From an uncultured Oscillospiraceae bacterium (GTDB lineage Bacteria > Bacillota > Clostridia > Oscillospirales > Acutalibacteraceae): a stretch of DNA of 34,759 nucleotides. The stretch spans positions 1-34,759 of the forward strand of contig UQGM01000027.1 in assembly GCA_900540535.1 (NCBI GenBank), written 5' to 3'. The translations under genes and the position numbers were made by a program. The notes beneath the pieces were generated by a model, which was not told where the DNA came from, made no database searches, and saw nothing but the letters and a program-made list of their open reading frames with translations. Positions 6,178-14,358 of the stretch are shown piece by piece (position 1 is the stretch's first letter; each line of letters begins with the position of its first letter).

Positions 6178-8811
6178 TCAGACTTCCTCGTGCTTGCCGT
6201 AGTAAGCGTTGAGGTACATCTGCTTAATCTCGCTCATGAGAGGATATCTGGGGTTAGCGCCTGTGCACTGATCGTCGAATGCCTGCTCAACCATCTCGTC
6301 GAGAGTAGCAAGGAATTTCTCCTCGTCAACGCCTGCATCCTTGATAGTCTTCGGAATACCAACTGTATCCTTGAGCTCTGTGATCTTAGCAAGAAGAGTG
6401 TCAACCTTTTCTTTATCGGTCTTGCCCTCGAAGCCAAGGAAGGAAGCGATTTCAGCATATCTTGCAAGAGTGTGAGGATACTCGTACTGGGGGAATGTAC
6501 CCATCTTTCTGGGCTGCTCTGCGGAGTTGAACATGATTACTTCGTTGATAAGAAGTGCGTTTGCAACACCGTGGGGAAGGTGATGGAATGCGCCAAGCTT
6601 ATGAGCCATTGAGTGGCATACACCAAGGAATGCGTTTGCGAAAGCCATACCTGCCATTGTTGAAGCGTCAGCCATTCGCTCTCTTGCTCTGGGATTTGCA
6701 GCACCCTCGCTGTATGCAGCGGGAAGGTATGCAAAGATGTTCTTAAGAGCTTTAAGAGCTACGCCGTCAGCGTAATCGGAAGCCATAACTGAAACATAAG
6801 CTTCAAGAGCATGTGTCATAGCGTCGATACCTGATGCAGCTGTAAGACCCTTGGGCATGTTCATCATCATATCAGCGTCAATGATAGCCATGTTGGGCAT
6901 AAGCTGATAGTCAGCAAGAGGATATTTGATGCCTGTATCCTGATCAGTGATAACTGCGAAGGGAGTTACTTCAGAACCTGTACCAGCAGATGTGGGAACA
7001 GCAATGAAGTTTGCCTTTTCACCCATTGTGGGGAATGTGTAAACCCTCTTGCGGATATCCATAAATCTCATAGCAAGATCCATGAAGTCTACTTCGGGAT
7101 GCTCATACATTACCCACATGATCTTACCAGCGTCCATTGCGGAACCGCCGCCGACAGCGATGATGCAGTCGGGCTTGAATGCTGCCATCTGTGCAGCACC
7201 TTCTTTTGCACATGCAAGTGTGGGATCGGGAGCAACATCAAAGAATGTTGTATGCTGTATTCCAAGCTCGTCGAGCTTATTTGTGATTGTCTTTGTATAT
7301 CCGTTATTGTAGAGGAAGCTGTCGGTTACGATGAAGACTTTCTTCTTGTTCATAACCTTGCCGAGCTCATCAAGAGCTACGCCTAAGCAGCCTTTCTTAA
7401 AGTAAACCTTCTGGGGTGTTCTGAACCAGAGCATATTCTCTCTCCTCTCGGCAACGGTTTTAATGTTGATAAGGTGCTTAACTCCAACGTTTTCTGAAAC
7501 GGAGTTTCCGCCCCATGAGCCGCAGCCCAGTGTAAGAGAGGGCTTAAGCTTGAAGTTGTAAAGGTCGCCGATACCGCCCTGTGATGAGGGTGTGTTTACA
7601 AGAACACGGCAGGTCTTCATTGCAGCTTCAAATTTATTGAGTTTCTCCTGCTGATTTACAACGTCGATATAAATTGAAGATGTGTGGCCATAACCGCCGT
7701 CAGCAACAAGTCTTTCAGCCTTGGCAATTGCCTCGTCGAAAGTCTTAGCCTTGTACATTGCAAGTACGGGAGAAAGTTTCTCATGTGCAAATTCTTCGGA
7801 GATGTCAACAGACTCAACTTCACCGATGATGATCTTTGTATCAACAGGAACATCAACGCCTGCAAGCTTTGCAATTGTGTGAGCTGACTGACCAACGATC
7901 TTTGCGTTAAGAGCGCCGTTGATAAGAATTGTCTTTCTTACCTTCTCTATTTCATCGCCTTTAAGGAAGTAGCAGCCTCTGTCGGCAAACTCTTTCTTAA
8001 CTGCGTCATATACGCCTTCAAGAACTGTAACTGACTGCTCGGAAGCGCAGATCATACCGTTATCGAATGTCTTGGAATGAATGATTGAGTTAACTGCAAC
8101 CTTAACATCAGCGCTGTCGTCGATGATAACGGGTGTGTTACCTGCACCAACGCCTACTGCGGGCTTACCTGAAGAGTAAGCAGCCTTAACCATTCCGGGA
8201 CCACCTGTTGCAAGGATGATATCAGCGGAAGCCATAACCTCATTTGTAAGCTCAAGTGAGGGGATATCAATCCAGCCGATGATTCCCTTGGGAGCACCTG
8301 CTGCAACTGCTGCATCGAGAACGATTTTAGCGGCTGCGATTGTGGAAGCCTTTGCTCTGGGATGGGGTGAGAAAATGATACCGTTTCTTGTCTTAAGAGC
8401 TATAAGTGACTTGAAGATAGCTGTTGAAGTGGGGTTTGTTGTGGGAACAACAGCTGCGATTACGCCGATAGGCTCTGCAATTCTCTTGTAACCAAACTCT
8501 TTGTCATATTCAATAACACCGCAGGTCTTTGTATCTTTGTATGCATTGTAAATGTACTCTGCTGCATAGTGGTTCTTGATAACCTTATCTTCTACAACGC
8601 CCATGCCTGTTTCTTCATGAGCCATTTTTGCAAGAGGGATTCTTGCCTTGTTTGCTGCGCTTGCAGCTGCGAAGAAGATCTTGTCAACCTGCTCCTGTGT
8701 GTAAGTAGCAAAAATCTGCTGTGCCTGACGGATTTCGCTCATTCTTGTGCGAAGTGCGTCAACGTTGTCCACGATTGCGGGGCTTACTGCTGCGGCTTCC
8801 TTTTTAGCCAT
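6178..8811 (-). CDS. adhE: bifunctional acetaldehyde-CoA / alcohol dehydrogenase
   Basis: The fused enzyme reduces acetyl-CoA to acetaldehyde and then ethanol with NADH, regenerating NAD+ in fermentation; it typically forms cytosolic filaments (spirosomes). The 877-residue protein has an aldehyde dehydrogenase half (about 1-440) with the NAD loop GVGAGNTPV and catalytic Cys255 in NGMICASEQ. After a linker comes an iron-type alcohol dehydrogenase half (about 450-870) with AVGGGSAMDAGK, PTSAGTGSEVTPFA and the metal-binding histidines of CHSMAHKLGAFHHLPHG. Length and domain order are those of full AdhE. It is monocistronic, with AGGAGG before the ATG, its own promoter with Rex-like sites, and its own terminator. 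Confidence 0.98.
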   Translation of the reverse strand: MAKKEAAAVSPAIVDNVDALRTRMSEIRQAQQIFATYTQEQVDKIFFAAASAANKARIPLAKMAHEETGMGVVEDKVIKNHYAAEYIYNAYKDTKTCGVIEYDKEFGYKRIAEPIGVIAAVVPTTNPTSTAIFKSLIALKTRNGIIFSPHPRAKASTIAAAKIVLDAAVAAGAPKGIIGWIDIPSLELTNEVMASADIILATGGPGMVKAAYSSGKPAVGVGAGNTPVIIDDSADVKVAVNSIIHSKTFDNGMICASEQSVTVLEGVYDAVKKEFADRGCYFLKGDEIEKVRKTILINGALNAKIVGQSAHTIAKLAGVDVPVDTKIIIGEVESVDISEEFAHEKLSPVLAMYKAKTFDEAIAKAERLVADGGYGHTSSIYIDVVNQQEKLNKFEAAMKTCRVLVNTPSSQGGIGDLYNFKLKPSLTLGCGSWGGNSVSENVGVKHLINIKTVAERRENMLWFRTPQKVYFKKGCLGVALDELGKVMNKKKVFIVTDSFLYNNGYTKTITNKLDELGIQHTTFFDVAPDPTLACAKEGAAQMAAFKPDCIIAVGGGSAMDAGKIMWVMYEHPEVDFMDLAMRFMDIRKRVYTFPTMGEKANFIAVPTSAGTGSEVTPFAVITDQDTGIKYPLADYQLMPNMAIIDADMMMNMPKGLTAASGIDAMTHALEAYVSVMASDYADGVALKALKNIFAYLPAAYSEGAANPRARERMADASTMAGMAFANAFLGVCHSMAHKLGAFHHLPHGVANALLINEVIMFNSAEQPRKMGTFPQYEYPHTLARYAEIASFLGFEGKTDKEKVDTLLAKITELKDTVGIPKTIKDAGVDEEKFLATLDEMVEQAFDDQCTGANPRYPLMSEIKQMYLNAYYGKHEEV

Positions 8812-8894
8812 ATCAAAATTCCTCCTAAGAATTTAATCTGCCTGTTATTTTTACGGGCTTTTTGTCGGGTATTGTTATATTGCCCTTTGTACAT

Positions 8895-8923
8895 ATTCTA
8901 AACCCTTGTTATTTTTTTGTCAA
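8895..8923 (-). promoter_or_regulatory. adhE promoter
   Basis: Minus strand TTGACA (8918-8923), 17 nt, TAGAAT (8895-8900). Predicted start is near 8888, giving a leader of about 77 nt to the adhE ATG. Confidence 0.8.
8906..8923. promoter_or_regulatory. candidate Rex operator overlapping the adhE -35 box
   Basis: TTGTTATTTTTTTGTCAA agrees with the Rex consensus TTGTTAA-N4-TTAACAA at 11 of 14 defined bases. It covers the -35 box and part of the spacer. Rex is the NADH-sensing repressor that controls adhE in many Clostridia. Confidence 0.55.
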
Positions 8924-8941
8924 TTAACCGCATGACAATGT

Positions 8942-8959
8942 TTGTCTATTTTTTATCAA
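8942..8959. promoter_or_regulatory. second candidate Rex operator upstream of adhE
   Basis: TTGTCTATTTTTTATCAA also matches the 18-bp Rex consensus at 11 of 14 defined bases. Its start is 36 bp from that of the first site. Confidence 0.45.
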
Positions 8960-9014
8960 TTAATATATTCATTTTACACAAATGATTTTTTGCATCTTTG
9001 AGCAATTCAACGGT

Positions 9015-9060
9015 AAATGGAAAAAGACGAAAGCTTTCTAAGTAAAGCTTCCGTCTTTTT
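9015..9060 (-). terminator. intrinsic terminator of the prfA-aminopeptidase operon
   Basis: AAAGACGGAAGCTTT / AAAGCTTTCGTCTTT (minus strand, arms within 9021-9060) forms a long stem with one mismatch, followed by TTTTTCC. It lies 15 nt after the M18 aminopeptidase stop. Confidence 0.85.
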
Positions 9061-9075
9061 ATTATCTGTTTAACA

Positions 9076-10479
9076 TTATTTTTCGTTAAAGAATGCAAGA
9101 AATGCACGGTATGCCATATAGACATCGGTTTTGGAAACAACCTCATAAGGAGCGTGCATTGAAAGCACCGGAACACCTAAGTCCACAACGTCAACATCGA
9201 GGTTTGCAATGTACATTGCAACTGTTCCGCCGCCGCCTGCATCAACTTTGCCAAGCTCACCTGTCTGCCAGATAATCTCTTCTTTATCGAGAAGTCTTCT
9301 TATCTGTCCCATATACTCTGCGCTTGCATCAGATGTGCCTGACTTTCCTCGTGCACCTGTGTACTTTGTGATTACAACGCCTCTGTTTATAAATGCACAG
9401 TTGCGTTTTTCTGTAACCTCCGGGAAAGTCGGATCAAAAGCTGCATTTACATCAGCGGAAAGGCATGCGGATTTTCTCAATACATCTCTGCCGGGAAGTC
9501 CTTCCATATGGGCAAGGTCCTCGATAAAGTATTTGAGATAAGAGGAATTAAGTCCTGTATTTCCGTCGCTACCTACCTCTTCCTTATCGGCAAGAATTGC
9601 AACGGCAGTATATTCAGGCTCACAGTCAAGAGCTGCCATAAGCTCGGGATATGCACAAACTCTGTCATCATGACCATAGCCGCCGATAAGACTTCTGTCA
9701 AAGCCGATATCAGAAACCGGGAAAGCAGGTACAAGGCTAAGCTCTGCACTGATGAAGTCTTTCTCCACAATTCCGTACTTTTCGAAAAGTATATTCATGA
9801 TATTGAGCTTTACTCTGTCGCTTTCGGCATCGTCCTTAAAGGGTCTGCTTCCGATTATAACATTAAGCTCTTCGCCCCTGATAAGCTGACCGGGTGTTCT
9901 CTTCATCTGCTCACCTGCAAGGTGGGGAAGAAGATCTGTAATAATAAATTTCGGGTCTTTTTTATCTTCGCCGATATTTACTGTAACTTTGCTGCCGTCA
10001 GCTTTTACAATCACTCCGTGAAGTGACAGCGGAACTGTAGGCCACTGATATTTTTTAATTCCGCCATAGTAGTGGGTTTTAAAATATGCTATTTCTCCCT
10101 CTTCATACATGGGGTTGGGTTTAAGGTCGAGGCGAGGTGAATCAATATGAGCTGCGGCTATTCTTACGCCCTCTTTAAGACTCTTCTTACCGATAACTGC
10201 AAGTATCACTGCTTTTTCACGGTTTACATAGTAAACCTTATCGCCGGGAACATAGTTTTTATTTGAATCAAAGGGAACAAATCCGGCTTTTTTAGCCGCT
10301 TCTACTGCATACTCCACAACTTCCCTTTCGGTTTTTGCAGTCTGGAGAAAGTCCATATATCCTTCGCAGAAACCGTCTGCTTTTTTAAGCTCCTTTTTGC
10401 CCAGCTCTTCACCGGCATTTACAGGCTTATAAAAAAGCTTCTTTGCAAGTTCCTTTGCATCTGTTTTCTTTTCACTCAT
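9076..10479 (-). CDS. M18 family aminopeptidase
   Basis: A cytosolic di-zinc aminopeptidase of the aspartyl aminopeptidase family, removing N-terminal (often acidic) residues from peptides. The 467-residue protein has the metal-site motifs in order: AAHIDSPRLDLKPNP, ADKEEVGSDGNTG, SADVNAAFDP and the C-terminal MHAPYEVVSKTDV His ligand. It lacks a signal peptide. Length fits M18 proteins of Firmicutes. It is the last gene of the DUF951-prfA operon, 22 nt after the lytic transglycosylase gene, and is followed by a strong terminator. Confidence 0.93.
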   Translation of the reverse strand: MSEKKTDAKELAKKLFYKPVNAGEELGKKELKKADGFCEGYMDFLQTAKTEREVVEYAVEAAKKAGFVPFDSNKNYVPGDKVYYVNREKAVILAVIGKKSLKEGVRIAAAHIDSPRLDLKPNPMYEEGEIAYFKTHYYGGIKKYQWPTVPLSLHGVIVKADGSKVTVNIGEDKKDPKFIITDLLPHLAGEQMKRTPGQLIRGEELNVIIGSRPFKDDAESDRVKLNIMNILFEKYGIVEKDFISAELSLVPAFPVSDIGFDRSLIGGYGHDDRVCAYPELMAALDCEPEYTAVAILADKEEVGSDGNTGLNSSYLKYFIEDLAHMEGLPGRDVLRKSACLSADVNAAFDPTFPEVTEKRNCAFINRGVVITKYTGARGKSGTSDASAEYMGQIRRLLDKEEIIWQTGELGKVDAGGGGTVAMYIANLDVDVVDLGVPVLSMHAPYEVVSKTDVYMAYRAFLAFFNEK

Positions 10480-10501
10480 TTTTATTCCTCCTGTTAAACG
10501 G

Positions 10502-11074
10502 TTATATACCGTAGAGATTGCTGTATATTTTATATGCCCGCTCCACCTTGCTTACATAGTGTGCGGTATCACTGTAAGGTATTTTTTGAAGTGTCTTTCC
10601 GTCAGTTGAATACTCCTCATCTGAAAGCCAGTTATTTACACTGCCTCTGCCTGCATGATATGCCGCAAGCATTTCCCGCATAGTACCGAACTCATCCTGA
10701 AGCATACCCAAAAACAGACATCCGTATTTTATATTTGTCTCCGGATCTTTTAAAGCTTCATCGGGTAAATCCTCTCCGGTTTTTGTCTGAAGCCACTGAA
10801 AGGTTTCAGGAGTAAGTTGCATAAGTCCCAAAGCTCCTACCTCTGATTCAGCTTCGGGATTAAATCCGCTTTCTGTGTGCATGACTCCGTAAACCAAAGC
10901 TAATTCAAGAGAATTTTCGGCAGCGTATTTTTCCGCAAGCGCCGTATACTGTGGTTTATAAAGGCTCCTCAAAACAAGGGTTCCGGCAGTAAACACAACG
11001 GAAAAGATAACTAAAATGCAAACAAGAAAAATCAAAGCACCCTTAAAATAAAACTTAGCCTTTCTTTTTTCCAT
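10502..11074 (-). CDS. membrane-anchored lytic transglycosylase (SLT domain)
   Basis: The enzyme cleaves the MurNAc-GlcNAc bond of peptidoglycan, forming 1,6-anhydro ends. One membrane segment (about residues 11-33 from ATG 11074) anchors a C-terminal Slt70-type catalytic domain: GVMHTESGFNPEA holds the catalytic Glu, then GLMQLTPETFQWL, NIKYGCLFLG and AYHAGRGSVNNWL. It is short (190 residues), consisting of little more than anchor and catalytic domain. ATG 11074 is preferred over GTG 11083 because GTGAGG, which includes that GTG, can serve as its ribosome site. The gene overlaps the end of coaE by 20 nt. Confidence 0.92.
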   Translation of the reverse strand: MEKRKAKFYFKGALIFLVCILVIFSVVFTAGTLVLRSLYKPQYTALAEKYAAENSLELALVYGVMHTESGFNPEAESEVGALGLMQLTPETFQWLQTKTGEDLPDEALKDPETNIKYGCLFLGMLQDEFGTMREMLAAYHAGRGSVNNWLSDEEYSTDGKTLQKIPYSDTAHYVSKVERAYKIYSNLYGI

Positions 11075-11684
11075 ATGCCTCACTTTCCATTCGGGAAATT
11101 ATCCTGTCCGTCTGCTCTTTTATATCAAAGGGAGGATAATTCCTTATTATCATGTCCGCATTATGTATATAATATTGCTCGTCATGCTGTGCTTTTATTC
11201 TCACCAAAGCCTGTTCCTCAGTTATACCGTCACGGTTCATAATTCTTTTAAAACGTATATCCTCAGGACAAACTACGGCAACGGTAAAATCACACAGCTT
11301 ATCCTCTCCGCTTTCAAAAAGCGCTGCGGCATCTATAACCGCCGCTCTTTTGCCGTTTTTAAAGGCTTCCTCAATTTTTTGCTTAACTCTTTTTGTGATT
11401 TCAGGATGTGTGACGGAGTTGAGCTTTTCGGTATTTTCCCTGGAAGAAAACGCCCTTGAAGCTAAAAGTCTTCTGTTAAGTTCCCCGTTCTCTAAAATAT
11501 CCTCACCGAATGCTTTTGCAAGCATTATAAGCACCGGAGAACCTTTTTCAGTTATCTCCCTTGCGATTTTATCGGTATCGATTACCTCGCATCCCTTTTG
11601 AGAAAGAAGCTCGCCTACACTGGTTTTGCCCGCTCCCGTCTGTCCTGTAAGTCCGATTATAATTCCTAATTGTGAACTATTCAA
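11055..11684 (-). CDS. coaE: dephospho-CoA kinase
   Basis: The enzyme phosphorylates the 3'-OH of dephospho-CoA, the last step of CoA synthesis. The protein has the P-loop GLTGQTGAGKTSVGELL, the VIDTDKIAREI segment, HPEI, an AAALFESG lid region and a C-terminal YYIHNADMIIRN stretch. Length is about 209 residues, usual for CoaE. The start is a TTG: the one at 11684 has GAGGTG 7 nt upstream, while the one at 11690 is too close to that site. The start lies within the 3' end of the Sua5 gene, so translation is probably coupled. Confidence 0.95.
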   Translation of the reverse strand: MNSSQLGIIIGLTGQTGAGKTSVGELLSQKGCEVIDTDKIAREITEKGSPVLIMLAKAFGEDILENGELNRRLLASRAFSSRENTEKLNSVTHPEITKRVKQKIEEAFKNGKRAAVIDAAALFESGEDKLCDFTVAVVCPEDIRFKRIMNRDGITEEQALVRIKAQHDEQYYIHNADMIIRNYPPFDIKEQTDRIISRMESEAYGKKKG

Positions 11685-12699
11685 CCTCAATCACCTCAAA
11701 AGCCGCTGCTCTTAAAAGTCTGTTAAGTACGGCAAGTCCGATTTCATCAGTTGACGGACATCTGGCATATACTCGCTGAGCTCCCAGTGAATCGGTTTCA
11801 CGAAGAGCTTCAAAAATCCTCTTGGACTGGGAAAGGTGGTCTTTTTCAGTGCCGTATGTAACACAGGGAAGTGAAAAATATTTTTCCTCTCCCTCAAAGC
11901 ACATTACAGCGCATCCTTCCTTTGCGTTTTGCTCTACGTAATTTTTAAAGCCCTCAAAGCTTCCCTTTATAATTGTAACATGAGCTTTCGGCGCATAGTG
12001 CTTGTACTTCATTCCCGGAGAAGCTACTTTTCTATTATTGTCTACGGGACTTAGCACACCTTTATCTATATTTACTTCTCCCAAAGCATCACAAAGCTGT
12101 GTATAGGTTATTCCTCCCGGTCTTAAAAGCGTCGGAACCTCGCCTACAAGGGTGATAACAGTCGATTCAACGCCGTATTCACAGTTTCCGCCGTCAAAAA
12201 CAGCGTCTATTTTTCCGTCCATATCCTCTAAAACACGTTTTGCATTTGTGGGACTGGGTCTGCCTGAAGTATTTGCAGAGGGTGCTGCAAGAGGAAGCCC
12301 GCTTCGCTTTATAATCTCTCTTGCATCCTTATGAGACGGCATTCTCACGGCAACAGTTTCGAGTCCCGCACTTACTTCATCGGGTATAATGGAAGATTTT
12401 TTAAATATCATTGTAAGAGGTCCCGGCCAGAATTTCTCTGCAAGGATTTTTGCCTTTTCCGGAACTTCCTCCACAAGAGGATAAAGCTCTTCCATAGAGC
12501 TTATGTGAACTATAAGGGGATTATCACCGGGTCTGCCCTTTGCGGCAAATATATTCTTTACGGATTCTGAGTTAAGAGCATTAGCGGCAAGACCGTAAAC
12601 GGTTTCTGTGGGAATAGCCACAAGACCTCCGTTTTTGAGAATTTCTGCCGCTTTATCGTAATCCTTATTTATTCCGCTTTTTAAATAAAGTGTTTTCAA
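11677..12699 (-). CDS. tsaC: L-threonylcarbamoyladenylate synthase (Sua5/YwlC type)
   Basis: The enzyme makes threonylcarbamoyl-AMP from threonine, bicarbonate and ATP for the t6A37 modification of ANN-decoding tRNAs. The 340-residue protein has the YrdC domain (about 10-200) with GGLVAIPTETVYGLAANA, FAAKGRPGDNPLIVHI, FWPGPLT, PSANTSGRPSPT and the STVI...LLRPGG nucleotide/threonine site. A C-terminal Sua5 domain (about 225-340) is joined by the typical SPGMKYKHYAPK linker. It sits 15 nt after prfA, a common neighbour in Firmicutes, and overlaps coaE. Confidence 0.96.
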   Translation of the reverse strand: MKTLYLKSGINKDYDKAAEILKNGGLVAIPTETVYGLAANALNSESVKNIFAAKGRPGDNPLIVHISSMEELYPLVEEVPEKAKILAEKFWPGPLTMIFKKSSIIPDEVSAGLETVAVRMPSHKDAREIIKRSGLPLAAPSANTSGRPSPTNAKRVLEDMDGKIDAVFDGGNCEYGVESTVITLVGEVPTLLRPGGITYTQLCDALGEVNIDKGVLSPVDNNRKVASPGMKYKHYAPKAHVTIIKGSFEGFKNYVEQNAKEGCAVMCFEGEEKYFSLPCVTYGTEKDHLSQSKRIFEALRETDSLGAQRVYARCPSTDEIGLAVLNRLLRAAAFEVIEVE

Positions 12700-12714
12700 A
12701 AAATCACCTGCTTT

Positions 12715-13782
12715 TTACTGAGCTTTCAGCTTTTCCGCCGTTTCGGCAGTTATAAGGGCATCGATGAGTTCGTCAAGATCTCCGTTGAGTATTGCTTCAA
12801 GGCGGTAAAGGGTAAGTCCGATTCTGTGGTCGCTGACTCTGCCCTGAGGATAGTTATAGGTGCGTATTCTCTCGCTTCTGTCACCTGTACCTACCTGCAA
12901 ACGTCTTGCGCCGGCAATTTCGGCATTCTGCTTTTCCTGCTCCGCTTCAAGGATTCTTGAACGGAGTATCTTCATAGCTCTGTCCTTATTCTTATACTGG
13001 CTTCGCTCATCCTGACATTCTACAACTGTTCCAGTGGGAATATGGGTTATTCTGATTGCCGATTCGGTTTTATTGACGTGCTGTCCTCCCGCTCCGCCGG
13101 AACGGTAGGTGTCTATCTGCAAATCCGCCGGATTTATTTCAACATCCACTTCCTGAGCTTCGGGAAGCACCGCAACGGTTACAGTAGAGGTGTGTATTCT
13201 GCCCTGGCTTTCAGTTTCGGGAACACGCTGAACACGGTGTACACCGCTTTCAAATTTAAAACGTGAGTAAGCTCCCTCACCTTCAATCATAAAGCTGACT
13301 TCCTTGAATCCGCCAAGCTCCGTGGGATTGGAAGAAAGTATTTCCGGCTTCCAGCCCTTTGTTTCAGCGTACATTGAATACATTCTGAAAAGAGTTCCTG
13401 CAAAGAGCGCCGCTTCTTCTCCGCCGGCTCCGCCTCTTATTTCAACAATGACGTTTCTGTCGTCGTTGGGATCCTTGGGCAAAAGCAGAACTTTAAGCTC
13501 CTGCTCCGCTTTTTCCATATTTTCTCCCGCTTCTTCATATTCCTGCTGAACCATTTCACGGAAATCCTTTTCGAGACCGCCTTCATCAAGAAGCATTTTA
13601 GCCTCGTCGTAGCTTTCCTTGAGCTTTTTATACTCACGGAACTTTTCAACAACAGGCGTTAAGTTTTTTATCTCTTTCATTAAAGATGTATACTGCTCTA
13701 TATCCGAAACCACCTGAGGGTCACAGAGCTTTTCATTTATTTCTTCAAATTTCTTTTCTACTGCACTGAGTTTTTCAAACAT
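12715..13782 (-). CDS. prfA: peptide chain release factor 1
   Basis: RF1 reads UAA and UAG and triggers hydrolysis of peptidyl-tRNA. The 355-residue protein has the coiled N-terminal domain, the IRGGAGGEEAALFA segment, the codon-recognition loop with PETESQGRIHTS (PxT motif of RF1), and the catalytic GGQ in RSGGAGGQHVNKTES. The C-terminal GRVSDHRIGLTLY segment is typical. GGQ is normally N5-methylated by PrmC; in many Firmicutes prmC lies between prfA and sua5, but here the next gene is sua5 directly. The ribosome site AAGGAAAA precedes ATG. Confidence 0.97.
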   Translation of the reverse strand: MFEKLSAVEKKFEEINEKLCDPQVVSDIEQYTSLMKEIKNLTPVVEKFREYKKLKESYDEAKMLLDEGGLEKDFREMVQQEYEEAGENMEKAEQELKVLLLPKDPNDDRNVIVEIRGGAGGEEAALFAGTLFRMYSMYAETKGWKPEILSSNPTELGGFKEVSFMIEGEGAYSRFKFESGVHRVQRVPETESQGRIHTSTVTVAVLPEAQEVDVEINPADLQIDTYRSGGAGGQHVNKTESAIRITHIPTGTVVECQDERSQYKNKDRAMKILRSRILEAEQEKQNAEIAGARRLQVGTGDRSERIRTYNYPQGRVSDHRIGLTLYRLEAILNGDLDELIDALITAETAEKLKAQ

Positions 13783-13835
13783 TTCAATTTTCCTTTCGTC
13801 TTTTAACTTTTATATTTTAATCAAAATCCGAAAAG

Positions 13836-14024
13836 CTAATCCTCAGCGTCCCTGATTATCTTTTTAATGTTTCTTTCCGCCTTAACACGGGGCACCATTA
13901 CTTCACGGCCGCACTTTTCACAGCGGATTTTAAAATCCATACCGGAACGCAGCACGAGAAATCTGTTGCTTCCGCAGGGGTGATTCTTTTTCATTTCGAG
14001 TATATCACCCTTTTGTACGTCCAT
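13836..14024 (-). CDS. DUF951 family small protein
   Basis: A 62-residue protein starting MDVQKGDILEMKKNHPCGSN, with a second cysteine pair in IRCEKCGREVMVPR. The PCG...CxxCG arrangement looks like a small zinc-ribbon or nucleic-acid-binding fold, and the sequence matches the conserved Firmicutes family DUF951, for which I know no assigned function. The ribosome site AAAGGAGC precedes the ATG. It is the first gene of the operon, 53 nt before prfA, and follows a good promoter. Confidence 0.88.
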   Translation of the reverse strand: MDVQKGDILEMKKNHPCGSNRFLVLRSGMDFKIRCEKCGREVMVPRVKAERNIKKIIRDAED

Positions 14025-14060
14025 AATAACGCTCCTTTCATTAATTTAAGACTTTTTGTT

Positions 14061-14089
14061 ATTATACCACATTTTTCCTGCTTCGTCAG
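14061..14089 (-). promoter_or_regulatory. promoter of the DUF951-prfA operon
   Basis: Minus strand CTGACG (14084-14089), 17 nt, TATAAT (14061-14066). Predicted start is about 30 nt before the DUF951 ATG. Confidence 0.65.
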
Positions 14090-14128
14090 CAAACATGATA
14101 AACACATCAAAAACATGATAATATATCG

Positions 14129-14300
14129 AAAGGCGTAAAGCTACGCTTTACGCCTTTATTGAGCGCAATGCCCTTTTACGGTGAGCGGGGCTTCTCATGG
14201 GGCTAATGCCACCCCGCTGCAATGCGCTTGTTTTCTCCCCTTTCCATACTATGCAAAAACGGATTTTGAGAAACTCCTGCGCATTGACTAAGAGCCGCCG
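14129..14300. other. structured intergenic element of unknown type
   Basis: The gap 14025-14358 has no gene. It holds a perfect 13-bp hairpin AAAGGCGTAAAGC / GCTTTACGCCTTT (14129-14157). This abuts a long-range helix between GAGCGCAATGC (from 14161) and GCAATGCGCTT (to about 14229), with one A-A mismatch and possibly a G-U closing pair. Inside that is an inner stem AGCGGGG / CCCCGCT and a small GGC-TAAT-GCC hairpin. A further GCGCATTG near 14280 could pair instead with CAATGCGC near 14220. It fits neither a known riboswitch nor 6S/SRP RNA that I can recognise. The strand is undecided. It may be an ncRNA, a leader for the mtnN-like gene, or a dispersed palindromic repeat. Confidence 0.4.
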
Positions 14301-14358
14301 CAATCGTATAATCTACTTAACTGATATTAACTATTTTATCACTAAGGAGCTGATTTAA

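Noticed and set aside
14129..14300. Assignment of the structured element to 6S RNA, SRP RNA or an SAH riboswitch
   Set aside because: The conserved loops of those RNAs are absent; only the generic structure is supported.
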